64,000 nt of DNA from Barnesiella intestinihominis YIT 11860 (GTDB taxonomy: Bacteria; Bacteroidota; Bacteroidia; Bacteroidales; Barnesiellaceae), in contig NZ_JH815204.1 in NCBI RefSeq assembly GCF_000296465.1, forward strand, positions 248,001 through 312,000. Direction: 5' to 3'. This document shows, piece by piece, positions 1 to 8,862 of this stretch (positions are counted from its first letter, which is position 1; every line of letters begins with the position of its first letter). The notes under the pieces are model-generated. The model was not told the DNA's origin. It did not search any database and was given only the letters and a program-made list of their open reading frames with translations. The translations under genes were made by a program, and so were the position numbers.

Positions 1-716
1 TGCAATCGTTGGAGGACCAGTTGCGTAATTGCAATCCTGATAAGGTGAAATTGATAGTGACCGATGGCGTGTTTTCTATGGAAGGCGATGTAGCCAATCT
101 TCCTGAAATCGTACGTCTGGCTAAGCAGTATAATGCAGCAGTGATGGTCGATGAAGCACATGGTATAGGTGTTTTCGGACGAGACGGACGTGGAACATGC
201 GACCATTTTGGTGTGACCGATGATGTGGATCTCATTATGGGTACGTTCAGTAAATCATTTGCTTCGTTGGGCGGTTTTATCGCTACGGATAAGGTAACGG
301 CAAATTATTTACGTCATAACTCTCGTTCCTATATTTTCAGTGCAAGTATTACACCGGCTTCGACTGCGGCGGTGGGTGCTGCTTTGGATATTATGGAGAG
401 TGAACCGGAACGTATAGCCAACTTGTGGGACGTGACGAATTATGCTTTGGAAGGATTCAGACGTATAGGTTGTGAGATAGGGAATACATGTACGCCTATT
501 ATTCCGTTGTTTATTCGTGATAATGAGAAAACATTCCGGGTAACTCGCGATTTGTTTGATGAGGGTATTTTTGTTAATCCGGTTGTTTCTCCGGCTGTTG
601 CGCCTAAGGATACGTTGATAAGATTTTCTCTGATGGCTACGCATACACGAGCACAAGTAGATGTGGCTCTTGAAAAAATCGAAAAGTGTTTCAAACACTT
701 GGATATTATCAAATAA
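1..716 (+). CDS. PLP-dependent alpha-oxoamine synthase, C-terminal part (serine palmitoyltransferase / Kbl-like)
   Basis: Only the 3' part is in the window; the reading frame is open to the left edge, so the real start lies outside. The visible roughly 238 residues match fold-type I aminotransferases of the alpha-oxoamine synthase family, which condense an amino acid with an acyl-CoA. Diagnostic pieces are DEAHGIGVFG (PLP-ring aspartate and histidine) and GTFSKSFAS, whose lysine would form the Schiff base. In Bacteroidales the common members are serine palmitoyltransferase (sphingolipid synthesis) and glycine C-acetyltransferase (Kbl). The fragment does not let me choose; SPT is my preference because sphingolipid synthesis is typical of the group. 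A strong terminator follows directly. Confidence 0.85.
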   Translation, partial: QSLEDQLRNCNPDKVKLIVTDGVFSMEGDVANLPEIVRLAKQYNAAVMVDEAHGIGVFGRDGRGTCDHFGVTDDVDLIMGTFSKSFASLGGFIATDKVTANYLRHNSRSYIFSASITPASTAAVGAALDIMESEPERIANLWDVTNYALEGFRRIGCEIGNTCTPIIPLFIRDNEKTFRVTRDLFDEGIFVNPVVSPAVAPKDTLIRFSLMATHTRAQVDVALEKIEKCFKHLDIIK

Positions 717-740
717 GTATATAAGTATAGTTTGTTTTTA

Positions 741-777
741 ATACCGTTGGAGAGGAACTCTCCAACGGTATTTTTTT
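741..777 (+). terminator. Intrinsic terminator of the PLP enzyme gene
   Basis: Perfect 14-bp stem (arms 741-754 and 757-770 region, ATACCGTTGGAGAG paired with its complement) around a GAA loop, followed by seven T. It ends transcription from the gene on the left. Confidence 0.9.
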
Positions 778-804
778 AGGCAGTAGAGTTTTATTTGAGT
801 TATT

Positions 805-846
805 TAAAAAACTTACCCACCTTATTGAAATAAGGTGGGTAAGTTA
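805..846 (-). terminator. Intrinsic terminator of the PepSY-like gene
   Basis: Near-perfect inverted repeat with arms AACTTACCCACCTTATT (810-826) and its complement (829-845). On the minus strand it is followed by a run of six T, so it terminates the gene at 868-1317. Confidence 0.8.
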
Positions 847-867
847 AAATCGGTTGAGACTAACGTA

Positions 868-1317
868 TTAGTCATCTATGTCGATTAGGTTGAAATTTAA
901 ATCGAATGTAAGCTCTAATCGATTCGTAAGTTTCACTTCATAATCTCTTTTGTCCCTATCGATTTGTACAATTTGTGTATCTGGATAGTTTTGAGATACA
1001 TAGCTTGCAATTTGTGCAGGAATGATAGCTGTTGGCACTGTCGAATATTTACATTCAACTTCTTTCCATTCACCATCTTTCAAAAATTCGACTTTGGAAC
1101 CATTGGTGAAAACAACTTCATAACGGGTTTCCAGAAAATCCCGTTCGAGTTTTGCCAAAGCGACTTTCTCTTTCGGGAAATGTGTCTTGATGAACAGCTG
1201 TGCTTTTTGAGGTAATTGGGTAACAGCAATGGGTTTGTCGTTATCGGCGCAAGCCGTAGAAATACCAAGAGCCATTAGAATTGTTGTAAGAATCATTAGC
1301 TTTTTCATAACATTCAA
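868..1317 (-). CDS. Secreted PepSY-like (DUF2874-type) protein
   Basis: 149 residues. The N-terminus has lysines, a hydrophobic stretch and ALGISTACA, a signal peptide with a likely cleavage or lipobox-like site. The mature part has two similar halves of the PepSY-like pattern (KAQLFIKTHFPKEKV...YEVVFTNGSKVEFLKDGEWKEV and IASYVSQNYPDTQIV...YEVKLTNRLELTFDLN). Such proteins sit in the periplasm of Bacteroidota and often lie next to two-component systems, as here: a kinase and regulator follow on the same strand after about 108 bp. Function is not established; a role as envelope sensor accessory or binding protein is inference. Confidence 0.75.
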   Translation of the reverse strand: MNVMKKLMILTTILMALGISTACADNDKPIAVTQLPQKAQLFIKTHFPKEKVALAKLERDFLETRYEVVFTNGSKVEFLKDGEWKEVECKYSTVPTAIIPAQIASYVSQNYPDTQIVQIDRDKRDYEVKLTNRLELTFDLNFNLIDIDD

Positions 1318-1425
1318 AAATTATTAGTTAGACATTGTTTTAATTTGATGATACAAAGATTAGGAGCAATTTTGAAATGAATTTGAAATTCTGGGATATT
1401 ATTTGAAAAAAATCGTTTTTTTAGT

Positions 1426-2697
1426 TTATGGCCAAGTAATGGAGAAATAGTGCTTCGACTCTTTGAACTGATATTCTATATGCAGATTGTAATATCGACA
1501 AACCGCTTTTACCAGGGCCAAGCCTAATCCGGTAGAACCTTCTTTTTTGCTTCCCTGATAAAATCTTTCGAATATGTGTTCGGTGTCCAAAGGCGTTGTT
1601 CCATCATTGGCAATTGTCAGGGTGCGATTGATAAGAGTGATTTCGATATTGCTGTCTTGTGTTGTATGTACATATGCATTTTTAAGTAAATTGGTAATTA
1701 ATGTAGAGGCCAAAGACTCATTCATTAAAACAATGAATGTTTCAGGAATGTTTATTGTATAGGAAATATTTCGTGATGAGTATATTTCGTTGTATAGAGA
1801 GATTTGTTCTTTAATTATAAAAGCTAAATCTACATTTGTGCTCTCGGGGAATTGTCCGTTTTCAATTTTTGTAAGTAGTAGTAACGTTTTATTGAGTCGA
1901 ACTATATGCCCCAATGTTCTTTGCATCTTAAATAGCTCTTCTATTTGTGTTTCATTGAGTTCTGTGTTATCGAGCAGCCATTCGAGACGATTCCCTAAAA
2001 TGGCTAAGGGAGTTTGTAGTTCATGAGAGGCATTCCCTATAAATTGTTTTTGTTGCTCGAAAAGTTCTTCCGAACGATTTGCCGCTTCTTGTGCCGCGAC
2101 ATTGAGCTTGTGAAATTCAGAAATATTCGTATCGTTGGGTACTGGTGCATTGCGTCTGCCCGGTATGTAATTGTCGAGCCAGTGTAACAGTGCATACAGC
2201 GGGCGCATGTTGCGGTGGAAAATCCATATTGTCGATCCTATTATCGTTATGAGAAGTACGAAGTAGAGGAGTATGATCCAAAATAAAATAGTCCTGACCA
2301 AATCGTCTTTTTCGAAAGTCGGTATGGCGACTTTCAGTTCATAGTAATTATCATCATTATCTAAGAAAATGGTGGAGAGGATGCGTGCTGGTTCTGTCTC
2401 TTCTTTTTCTGGAATGTAGACTTCGGCATCGTAATATTCGATATGGGGTTTTGATGAAGCATAGGCTTCGTCAATGGGTGTTATGGAATAACTATTATTA
2501 GATCCACTATTTAAGGAGGGCAATTCTCTGCCGGCAAGCATGCGTATAATTATCAATTCGGAATAATCTTCCAGTGTATCATCGGCCTCGTCGTTGATTT
2601 CTTCTACCATCATAAAATAGAAGAGAGTCGCCCAAAGCGCCATGAGCGGAATCAGAATTAAAGATAAACGTAAAGCTATACGGTATATGAGTTTCAT
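1426..2697 (-). CDS. Sensor histidine kinase
   Basis: 423 residues. Layout: TM helix near residues 7-29, a periplasmic sensor region to about 135, a second TM near 138-160, a HAMP-like linker, the dimerisation and phosphoacceptor domain with NASHELQTPLA (histidine near residue 225), then the ATPase domain with N box LITNLLKNAYVHT and G box STGLGLALVKAVCRYYN. This is a complete class I kinase. Its start lies 12 bp beyond the end of the response regulator gene, so the pair is one operon with the regulator first. The adjacent PepSY-like protein may belong to the same signalling unit. The stimulus cannot be read from the sequence. Confidence 0.93.
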   Translation of the reverse strand: MKLIYRIALRLSLILIPLMALWATLFYFMMVEEINDEADDTLEDYSELIIIRMLAGRELPSLNSGSNNSYSITPIDEAYASSKPHIEYYDAEVYIPEKEETEPARILSTIFLDNDDNYYELKVAIPTFEKDDLVRTILFWIILLYFVLLITIIGSTIWIFHRNMRPLYALLHWLDNYIPGRRNAPVPNDTNISEFHKLNVAAQEAANRSEELFEQQKQFIGNASHELQTPLAILGNRLEWLLDNTELNETQIEELFKMQRTLGHIVRLNKTLLLLTKIENGQFPESTNVDLAFIIKEQISLYNEIYSSRNISYTINIPETFIVLMNESLASTLITNLLKNAYVHTTQDSNIEITLINRTLTIANDGTTPLDTEHIFERFYQGSKKEGSTGLGLALVKAVCRYYNLHIEYQFKESKHYFSITWP

Positions 2698-2709
2698 GAG
2701 ACGGTGATT

Positions 2710-3393
2710 TTATTCGATTGGCGGAACGAGTTTGTATCCAAATCCATATATGGCTTTTATTTCTATGTTGGCTCCTGCATCAATAAGTTTGCGACGTAAA
2801 TTTTTCATTTGAGCATATACAAAATGAAAATTATCTGCTTGGTCGGCATGGTCTCCCCATACGGCTTCGGCAAGGACCGATTTATCTACTAAGTGATTGG
2901 GGCGTTGCATGAAATAGAATAGAATGTCGAATTCTTTTTTTAATAAGGATAACTCTTTATTATTGACCAACACCCGGGAGCTCTCGGGTTCAAGGGATAC
3001 ATTCCCTAAGATCAATACCATTTCTCCACCGCTTTTTCCTCGCCGTAACACACTTTTTATACGGGCTAAGAGTTCGGCTGTATGAAATGGTTTAGGGAGG
3101 TAGTCATCGGCTCCCATATCCAATCCGAGAATTTTGTCATCAAGGGAATCACGAGCGGATATGATAATGATGTTTTCTCTTTTTCGTAACTCTTTCAGGT
3201 GTTTTAGTAGTTGTAGACCATTCCCGTCGGGCAACATGATATCGAGTAAAATACAGTCGTAACTGTAAGCTGCGATTTTAGCATCTGCTTCGGAATAAGT
3301 GCTGGCAGTTTCGACTACATAGCGCTCCTGTACTAGCGCTCGTTGCATAATTTCCCGCAAGGAGGGTTCGTCTTCTATGATAAGTATTTTCAT
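2710..3393 (-). CDS. OmpR/PhoB-family response regulator
   Basis: 227 residues. The receiver domain has the acidic pair IIEDEP, the phosphoacceptor Asp51 in CILLDIMLPDG, the conserved Ser/Thr region IIISARD and the lysine in DDYLPKPF. A C-terminal winged-helix effector domain (from about residue 125) carries KEFDILFYFMQRPNHLV and NLRRKL...GFGYKLV. It is the first gene of the operon with the downstream histidine kinase and most likely binds promoters as a phosphorylated dimer. Targets are unknown; the PepSY-like gene nearby is a reasonable candidate (inference). Confidence 0.94.
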   Translation of the reverse strand: MKILIIEDEPSLREIMQRALVQERYVVETASTYSEADAKIAAYSYDCILLDIMLPDGNGLQLLKHLKELRKRENIIIISARDSLDDKILGLDMGADDYLPKPFHTAELLARIKSVLRRGKSGGEMVLILGNVSLEPESSRVLVNNKELSLLKKEFDILFYFMQRPNHLVDKSVLAEAVWGDHADQADNFHFVYAQMKNLRRKLIDAGANIEIKAIYGFGYKLVPPIE

Positions 3394-3511
3394 GTATCAA
3401 ATTTATATATTCAATTTTGTAGAGAATTTAAAATGATAAAAAATTGTATTGGGGAAGAGGGAAGTGAAGTAAATAGACTTGATTATTTTATTTCCTTTTT
3501 GGAATAAATAA

Positions 3512-3540
3512 AAAGGAATCTACATTTTATGTAGATTCCC
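3512..3540 (-). terminator. Intrinsic terminator of rubredoxin
   Basis: Perfect 11-bp stem GGAATCTACAT / ATGTAGATTCC with a TTT loop, read on the minus strand and followed there by TTTTTATTT. It lies 22 bp past the rubredoxin stop codon. Confidence 0.85.
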
Positions 3541-3561
3541 CATATGAGAGCAAGAAGTAAA

Positions 3562-3726
3562 TTATTCTGTTACTTCTTCGAATGCGTCTTTCCCAAGTCC
3601 GCAAACTGGACATACCCAATCATCTGGAATATCTTCAAATGGAGTACCCGGAGCTATACCTCCATCAGGATCACCTACTGCTGGGTCATAAACCCATTCA
3701 CAAGCTGTGCAAATGTACTTTTTCAT
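3562..3726 (-). CDS. Rubredoxin
   Basis: A 54-residue protein, full length for the family. Two CxxC knuckles supply the four iron ligands: Cys6 and Cys9 in ICTAC, Cys39 and Cys42 in CPVCGLGK. The intervening aromatic and acidic residues ([21 protein letters not shown]) are canonical. Rubredoxin is a cytoplasmic one-electron carrier that in anaerobes typically donates electrons to rubrerythrin or superoxide reductase for oxidative-stress protection. It appears to be a single-gene unit with its own terminator. Confidence 0.95.
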   Translation of the reverse strand: MKKYICTACEWVYDPAVGDPDGGIAPGTPFEDIPDDWVCPVCGLGKDAFEEVTE

Positions 3727-3839
3727 ACAAAATTTTTTTAATAAAACATATTTGGGGTATAAATCAGAAATATACTAATTCTACCGAAAGTAAAAATAGG
3801 TATAATTCGTTTAGAAACCAAATTATCCAGAGTTTCTTT

Positions 3840-3986
3840 TTATAACCATTTCAATTTCCTAACAAAAGAAGAATACTTTTGTTTTGTATCGAGGGGAGGA
3901 TATTGTTCAAACCAATCCGTGCAAGGTCTATTTTTTATAGATTCGCGATACCTGTCAAATCTCGAAATAGCTATCTTTTGTTGAAA
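3840..3986 (-). pseudogene. Possible 3' remnant of a gene at the host side of attL
   Basis: On the minus strand an open frame of about 49 codons runs from the attL edge to a stop at 3840 and reads ...RFDRYRESIKNRPCTDWFEQYPPLDTKQ... in part. It has no start codon of its own, because upstream of it (higher coordinate) lies the tRNA terminator copy. After phage excision this sequence would lie directly downstream of tRNA-Glu. It may be the tail of a gene lost in an earlier integration at the same tRNA. I do not recognise the family and the length is short, so confidence is low. Confidence 0.25.
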
Positions 3987-3987
3987 A

Positions 3988-4046
3988 AGAAAAACCTCAA
4001 AAGATTAATACATAATCTTTTGAGGTTTCATTCCTTGTTGTAGCGA
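3988..4046 (+). other. attL (59-bp direct repeat)
   Basis: Matches 43391-43449 over 59 bp with two mismatches (4004 and 4012); the last 34 bp (4013-4046) are identical. The repeat covers the tRNA-Glu terminator hairpin (CCTCAAAAG...TCTTTTGAGG) and ends with the last six bases of the tRNA gene read in reverse (TAGCGA). This makes it the left attachment site of the prophage. Confidence 0.93.
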
Positions 4047-4112
4047 ATCTTTTTTTTATTCATTTTTTTTTACTTAAATAGCCACTGTGGGGCTGTTGAT
4101 AGAAGCCTTTTG

Positions 4113-4484
4113 TCATATTTTTGACTCGTTCTCGGCTCGATCAATATTTCTTTCGGCCATAAGAATTTTTATAGTTCTTTCTTTTTCTGCCAAAAGCTCT
4201 TTTAACATTTTTACCTCTCCCTGTGTGATATTTACGTTAGCATTTCCAAAGAGTGTAGTTGCGCTTATGTCGCTTACATGATTGCCGTGAGTATCATCGA
4301 AGAAGTAGGATGCGGAGATTCCTATCGCCTTACATATTTTATCCAAAAGCTCACAGTCGATTGAATTTTTACGGACGATTGCCGATAGATAGGTTGGAGT
4401 GATTCCAACTTCTTTTGCGATATCTTTCCGAACGATTCTGCGTTCAGTCATGATTCGATTCAATTCAGGTCCTATATTTTTCAT
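4113..4484 (-). CDS. XRE-family phage repressor
   Basis: 123 residues. The N-terminal helix-turn-helix (about residues 8-62) reads LNRIMTERRIVRKDIAKEVG followed by ITPTYLSAIVRKNSIDCELLDKICKAIGISASYFFDD, the usual pattern of XRE/cI-type DNA-binding domains. The C-terminus is a short helical, coiled-coil-like region (EVKMLKELLAEKERTIKILMAERN) that could mediate oligomerisation; no LexA-like peptidase domain is present, so RecA-triggered self-cleavage is unlikely. It is transcribed divergently from the early operon across a 126-bp AT-rich region with a dyad operator, the usual lysis-lysogeny switch layout. Confidence 0.85.
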   Translation of the reverse strand: MKNIGPELNRIMTERRIVRKDIAKEVGITPTYLSAIVRKNSIDCELLDKICKAIGISASYFFDDTHGNHVSDISATTLFGNANVNITQGEVKMLKELLAEKERTIKILMAERNIDRAENESKI

Positions 4485-4532
4485 AATAAAACAAATTGTT
4501 AATTATGTATAAATAATTAGTTTTATAATCAA

Positions 4533-4569
4533 ACAAATAGTGTATTAAATCAATCTATTTGTATATTTG
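4533..4569 (+). promoter_or_regulatory. Early promoter with dyad operator
   Basis: Inverted repeat ACAAATAG (4533-4540) and CTATTTGT (4555-4562) with a 14-bp spacer overlaps a perfect Bacteroidota -7 box TATATTTG (4562-4569) pointing to the early genes. A repressor bound to the dyad would cover the promoter. The spacing to the first early gene is about 40 bp. Confidence 0.65.
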
Positions 4570-4610
4570 GGTTTATAAATATAATAACTATTTTCTAAAT
4601 ACAAAAATTT

Positions 4611-4841
4611 ATGGAAAAACGAACAAAAGATTCTATCGCCTTATCCGAATTTCTTTCCACATTCTCTTCTAATGAATGTACGGTTGCTATCGATAAAATA
4701 GTTGAAGGTTGTTTAGTCCCTCGTCGTACAGTGTATAATTGGAAATACGGTGTATGTCGGATTCCTGAATTATACAAGCTCAAAATTGAAGAAATTTTCG
4801 GTCAACAGATATTCTCGAGGCCTCTAATTTGTGAAAAATGA
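4611..4841 (+). CDS. Small early regulator, Cro-like candidate
   Basis: 76 residues, first gene of the rightward early operon. The central segment (VAIDKIVEGCLVPRRTVYNWKYGVCRIPELYKLKIEEIFGQQIF) has the spacing of a helix-turn-helix in which RRTVYNWKYG would be the recognition helix. Its place opposite the repressor, across the dyad operator, argues for a Cro-like role. No catalytic motif is visible. The stop codon lies one base before the ATG of the next gene. Confidence 0.55.
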   Translation: MEKRTKDSIALSEFLSTFSSNECTVAIDKIVEGCLVPRRTVYNWKYGVCRIPELYKLKIEEIFGQQIFSRPLICEK

Positions 4842-4842
4842 C

Positions 4843-5403
4843 ATGGACGAACTATTCACTGTCTCCATCGAATTTTTCATCTTTAACGATGAACTATGGT
4901 ATAGAAGTGAGGGCAAATCACCGTGCCGGTTAAAGGAACAAGACTACGAATTTGTGACCTTAATTGCGAATCTGATTGAAAAGTTCTATCCAAAAGCATA
5001 TATCGCTTTGGCCTCTGAATATGCCAAGAGCAAGGCTAATCTTCCACTTTTCCGATATCGGATTGTCTCTAGATTTTGTCGTTGCAACTTTGGCAACATA
5101 GACAACATCATAGACATCGATGCCTCTACCTTCCATTTTGAACATGTTCTTTGTCCTCTCCGGGGAGAATGCAAATTTGAAAATATTGTATGTCACCCTG
5201 AATTTGAGAGCCACATCTCGAAAGCCGAGAAGAGAATCCTGGAAAGATGGTATCGTGGAGAGTCGAAAGAAGAAATAGCCGATGCTCTGTTTTTGTCTAT
5301 ACACACGATAAACAATCATATTCGAAACGCCTTCCAGCGGCTGGATATTCACAATAAAGCCGAATTCGTAAGGTTCGCAGACTTAAATAATCTATTCAAA
5401 TGA
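4843..5403 (+). CDS. LuxR/GerE-type HTH early regulator
   Basis: 186 residues from the ATG at 4843 (a GTG at 4831 is possible but would overlap the previous gene). The C-terminal 60 residues form a typical GerE helix-turn-helix: ISKAEKRILERWYRGESKEEIADALFLSIHTINNHIRNAFQRLDIHNKAEFVRFA. The N-terminal part, with CRCNFGNID and CPLRGECKFENIVCHPEFES, is cysteine-rich and may bind a metal. It is an early-operon transcription factor whose stop codon overlaps the start of the replication gene (ATGA). It is a plausible late-gene activator or copy-number regulator (inference). Confidence 0.75.
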   Translation: MDELFTVSIEFFIFNDELWYRSEGKSPCRLKEQDYEFVTLIANLIEKFYPKAYIALASEYAKSKANLPLFRYRIVSRFCRCNFGNIDNIIDIDASTFHFEHVLCPLRGECKFENIVCHPEFESHISKAEKRILERWYRGESKEEIADALFLSIHTINNHIRNAFQRLDIHNKAEFVRFADLNNLFK

Positions 5404-8400
5404 AAAAATACAACAAATTCGATATTGATAGGGTGAAATCGGCGGCAGATATTCGCGACTTTATACCAGGACTTTCTGGGCGCGGAGCAACCCAATATTG
5501 CGAGTGCCCCGAGTGCCATAAGTCGGGACGGAACAAGGGGCTTTGTGTCACGCATAAAACCAATATGGATATTGCGAAATGCTTCTCGTGCGGGTTCACT
5601 ATAAATGGAGCTATCGATGCCGTTCAATATTATGATAAGGTTGAGTTCATAGACGCCCTGCAAATTGTTGCCTCGAGATACAATATCCTTCTCGAAACAG
5701 AGATGGAGAAACGGCAGCGGGCTATCGACCGAAGCCGAGAGAAAGTAAAGCAGTCGTTTTGTCTCTCTCAACTGGAAGCCAGTGGTCTTACGGTGAAAGA
5801 TGTCACCGCAAAAGTTCGCCTCGACGATAAGAGTGGGGAAATCTATCTGCCGGCATTCCAGCGAGGCGGTATGGATAAGTATTTCAACATCAACAAGAAC
5901 GATGATGAAATGCTCATTTACTATTATGACCTTTGGGGGAATCCTGTTCAATATGCCACGCGAGGGGCCGCCGGCAGTCTCAAACCATACGTCAGGATCC
6001 GGTGGTCGAATCCATCGTTACATCTCGATAAAGATGGCCGGGAGATAAAGTACCAAACACCCAAGGGGGCCCCGACCAAGTTTTACATTCCTCAGTACAT
6101 TAGAGAGCGATTCCTCTCCGAGACGCATATAGAGACGCTCATCGTCCAGGAAGGGGAGAAAAAAGCCGAAAAGGCATGCAAACATGGTATCGCTTCTATC
6201 GGCATTCAAGGAATTTACAATATCGGGAATGCCGAGACAGGGCTAATTCAGGATCTTCAGTACCTGGTCCAAAAATGCACGATAAAGAATGTCGTTCTGT
6301 TGATGGATAGCGACTGGGATCACCTCCACCGCGAGATTCAGATAGGTGACCATGTCGACCAGCGGCCGAATCAGTTCGCCAAGGCCGTCATCAAATTCAA
6401 GCAGTACGTTCAGACAATGCACAATATCGGGGTGTCGGTTGACATCTTCTTCGGTCATATCAATGACACACCCTCACACGACAAAGGCATCGACGATTTA
6501 CTTTGCAATACCCTCAAAGGGAGAGAGGAGGTCCTTCGGAAGGAGATAGACACCGTTATGCACACCCATGACGGTAAAGGCCAATTTCTTGACATACATA
6601 AAATCACATCGAAAACCGATTTCCAAATCAAGGACTTTTGGCTGTTGAACGATAGAGATGGATTTTTTGAGCGTCATAAGGAGGAGCTCTTGCAAATCCC
6701 TAATTTCCGTTTTGCCAAGATAAATTACCGAATTGAGGACGGTAAACTTGTCCAGGCATCGCGCTATTCGAGTGAGAGAGACTTCTGGGTCATCGGGGCA
6801 AATGATAAGGGAAAGAAAACGGTCGATTTCGATTACATCGAAGCCTTACAGTTCATTTCAGCTAATGGCTTCTACCGCATTCATACTTCCGACTTGGAGG
6901 TCGATCAATATAAGTTTGTTCGCATCGACGACGGAGTCGTCCATCTGTCAGGGCCAACCGAAATTCGCGATTTCGTGTACTATTACGCGTTACAAACTTG
7001 TAAGGATCGCGACGTAATTACGATGTTGGCCTCACGGCTCGGTTCTCTTCTGGGGCCTGATAAGCTCGAGCGAATAACGAAGATAGACGATAACTTCGAT
7101 AATTTCGAGCCTCATATCCAAAGAATGTATTACCGCAACGGCCAAATTCAGATTACCTCGCGAGGAATTGAATTTGGCGATCTCCTGGGGCAGGTTTGGA
7201 GCGACAAAGTAATCCGGCGAAAGTTCAAGCGGGTTCCCGTTATTGATAAAATCGAATATGACCCGGCTGCCGGCTTTTCCGTTTTCCCGACAGAAGAGGG
7301 GAAAGCCTGTGAGTTTTTCCGATTCATCTGTAATACTTCCAATTTTTGGAACATACCAGGACACACACCTACCGACCAGGAGGAGCGGGAATTTCAGCAG
7401 CATGTCGTCAACAAGATTACATCTATCGGCTTTCTCATGTGCGACTACAAATATCAGACCGAGTTGAAGGCGGTTATCGCGATGGACGGCCAGATGGGAG
7501 AGGTTGCCCAGTCAAACGGACGAACCGGTAAGTCGCTGGTTGGAGCGGCTCTCGCAAAAATACTCGATCAGACAGCTATCGACGGGCGAAATACCAAAAA
7601 CGACGACGATTACATCTATTCGAATGTGACACCGAGAACCCGAAACATCTTCATCGATGATGTCAAGGTGAATTTTGATTTCGAGCGATTCTTCTTTGCC
7701 GTTACCGGCGACCTCGCGGTCAATCCAAAGACCAAGGCTCGGTTCATCATACCCAACGAAAAATCGCCCAAATTCTACATCACTACGAACCACGCCATAA
7801 ATGCGAACAATCGCTCGGCTCTCGAGCGCATTACCTATATGGCCTTTTCCGACTGGTACAACGACAACCACCGGCCCATCGATGATTTCGGACACCAATT
7901 CTTTGCCGATTGGGACGAGGACCAGTGGAATCTTTTCGATAATTTCATGGCCGAGTGTTGTATGTTCTATTTCAAATCCATGGCCGAGAGTTGGTATCGA
8001 ACAGGGCAAGGGGCAGTTCCGCCGCCGATGCGCGACATCAAGATGAGAACCCTCAAACAGCAAATGGGTGAGGCCTTCGTTCAGTGGGCAGAGACCTATT
8101 TCGACGAGTCGGCGAATAATCTCAATGAAAGGATTCCTCGTAAAACCATGTACGACGCTTATCATAGCTCTTTCCCCGACAGCAAATTCGGGGTTACTCC
8201 CTCCAATTTCCGCACGAAGGTTGTGCTCTATTGTGATTTCAAAGGATATCACTTCAACGTTTCGCGGCCGAACAAATCCGGCATCTCGTTCCGCGATTGG
8301 ATCGAAGATCACCCTGGAGAAGCGTTTGTCGGAGAGGCCGATAAGTCGGGCGGGGTAGAGTATTTCGGCGTGTTTAGCCTTGATTTTGCAAAGAAACAAC

Positions 8401-8408
8401 CATTTTAA
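5400..8408 (+). CDS. Bifunctional primase-helicase (CHC2 zinc finger, Toprim, SF3-like helicase)
   Basis: 1002 residues. Near the N-terminus a CHC2-type zinc-binding motif is formed by C36-x2-C39 and C61-x2-C64. A Toprim-like primase region follows, with LIVQEGEKKAEK near residue 246 and VVLLMDSDWD near 300. The C-terminal third is a superfamily-3-like helicase with a Walker A SNGRTGKSLVG near 705, Walker B NIFIDDVK and sensor FYITTNHAINANNRSALERI. It would open the origin, prime and unwind phage DNA. It is translationally coupled to the upstream regulator (4-bp overlap) and is the only replication gene seen, so the phage must borrow the host polymerase. Confidence 0.85.
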   Translation: MKKYNKFDIDRVKSAADIRDFIPGLSGRGATQYCECPECHKSGRNKGLCVTHKTNMDIAKCFSCGFTINGAIDAVQYYDKVEFIDALQIVASRYNILLETEMEKRQRAIDRSREKVKQSFCLSQLEASGLTVKDVTAKVRLDDKSGEIYLPAFQRGGMDKYFNINKNDDEMLIYYYDLWGNPVQYATRGAAGSLKPYVRIRWSNPSLHLDKDGREIKYQTPKGAPTKFYIPQYIRERFLSETHIETLIVQEGEKKAEKACKHGIASIGIQGIYNIGNAETGLIQDLQYLVQKCTIKNVVLLMDSDWDHLHREIQIGDHVDQRPNQFAKAVIKFKQYVQTMHNIGVSVDIFFGHINDTPSHDKGIDDLLCNTLKGREEVLRKEIDTVMHTHDGKGQFLDIHKITSKTDFQIKDFWLLNDRDGFFERHKEELLQIPNFRFAKINYRIEDGKLVQASRYSSERDFWVIGANDKGKKTVDFDYIEALQFISANGFYRIHTSDLEVDQYKFVRIDDGVVHLSGPTEIRDFVYYYALQTCKDRDVITMLASRLGSLLGPDKLERITKIDDNFDNFEPHIQRMYYRNGQIQITSRGIEFGDLLGQVWSDKVIRRKFKRVPVIDKIEYDPAAGFSVFPTEEGKACEFFRFICNTSNFWNIPGHTPTDQEEREFQQHVVNKITSIGFLMCDYKYQTELKAVIAMDGQMGEVAQSNGRTGKSLVGAALAKILDQTAIDGRNTKNDDDYIYSNVTPRTRNIFIDDVKVNFDFERFFFAVTGDLAVNPKTKARFIIPNEKSPKFYITTNHAINANNRSALERITYMAFSDWYNDNHRPIDDFGHQFFADWDEDQWNLFDNFMAECCMFYFKSMAESWYRTGQGAVPPPMRDIKMRTLKQQMGEAFVQWAETYFDESANNLNERIPRKTMYDAYHSSFPDSKFGVTPSNFRTKVVLYCDFKGYHFNVSRPNKSGISFRDWIEDHPGEAFVGEADKSGGVEYFGVFSLDFAKKQPF

Positions 8409-8417
8409 TTTTAGGAT

Positions 8418-8771
8418 ATGAGTGTGAATTTTAATCCCTATGAAAACTACCGGATTCGGGTTTTTGAAAACTCCGGCGAACTTCGGAATTACAAGAAAGA
8501 CGTTGTCGTTGACAATCGTCGAGAACGTGTCGTACTTCTTATCGGGCAGGTTGCGCCCGATAAGTTTGCGATAGGATACGATATCTTCTTCGCCGATGGG
8601 CGGCGAGCCGGACGGCTCCCGTCGTTGGAGTTCGGGTATTTCGTCAGGGAACGAGAGGCGAAGCTCTATTTCTTGGGGTATATCAAGCAAAACCGTTCGA
8701 GGTTCTTGCCCTCTACTATCGAGGCGGTCGACGATTTGATCCGCACGATCATTCAGCCCGGGCTGTTCTGA
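8418..8771 (+). CDS. Hypothetical early phage protein
   Basis: 117 residues, 9 bp after the primase-helicase and in the same operon. I do not recognise a family. The sequence is compact and mixed alpha/beta, rich in arginine (ENSGELRNYKKDVVVDNRRERVVLLIGQ; IFFADGRRAGRLPS), with no membrane segment or signal peptide. It ends just before a strong terminator, so it is the last early gene. A replication accessory role is only suggested by position. Confidence 0.6.
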   Translation: MSVNFNPYENYRIRVFENSGELRNYKKDVVVDNRRERVVLLIGQVAPDKFAIGYDIFFADGRRAGRLPSLEFGYFVREREAKLYFLGYIKQNRSRFLPSTIEAVDDLIRTIIQPGLF

Positions 8772-8830
8772 TTCGTAAAAGAACGAACGATTATATCCAG
8801 AGCGGACAAGGCAGACGAGAGGTATTCAGA

Positions 8831-8862
8831 CGGGTCGGTGTATCGTTGCACCGACCCGTTTT
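8831..8862 (+). terminator. Terminator of the early operon
   Basis: Perfect 10-bp GC-rich stem CGGGTCGGTG / CACCGACCCG with an 8-nt loop, followed by TTTTATGCTTTT. It closes the early replication operon 60 bp after its last gene. Confidence 0.88.

Noticed and set aside
5349-5951. Long antisense open frames over the primase, capsid and tape measure genes
   Set aside because: They are complementary-strand frames of GC-rich coding DNA, without start context, homology or operon logic.
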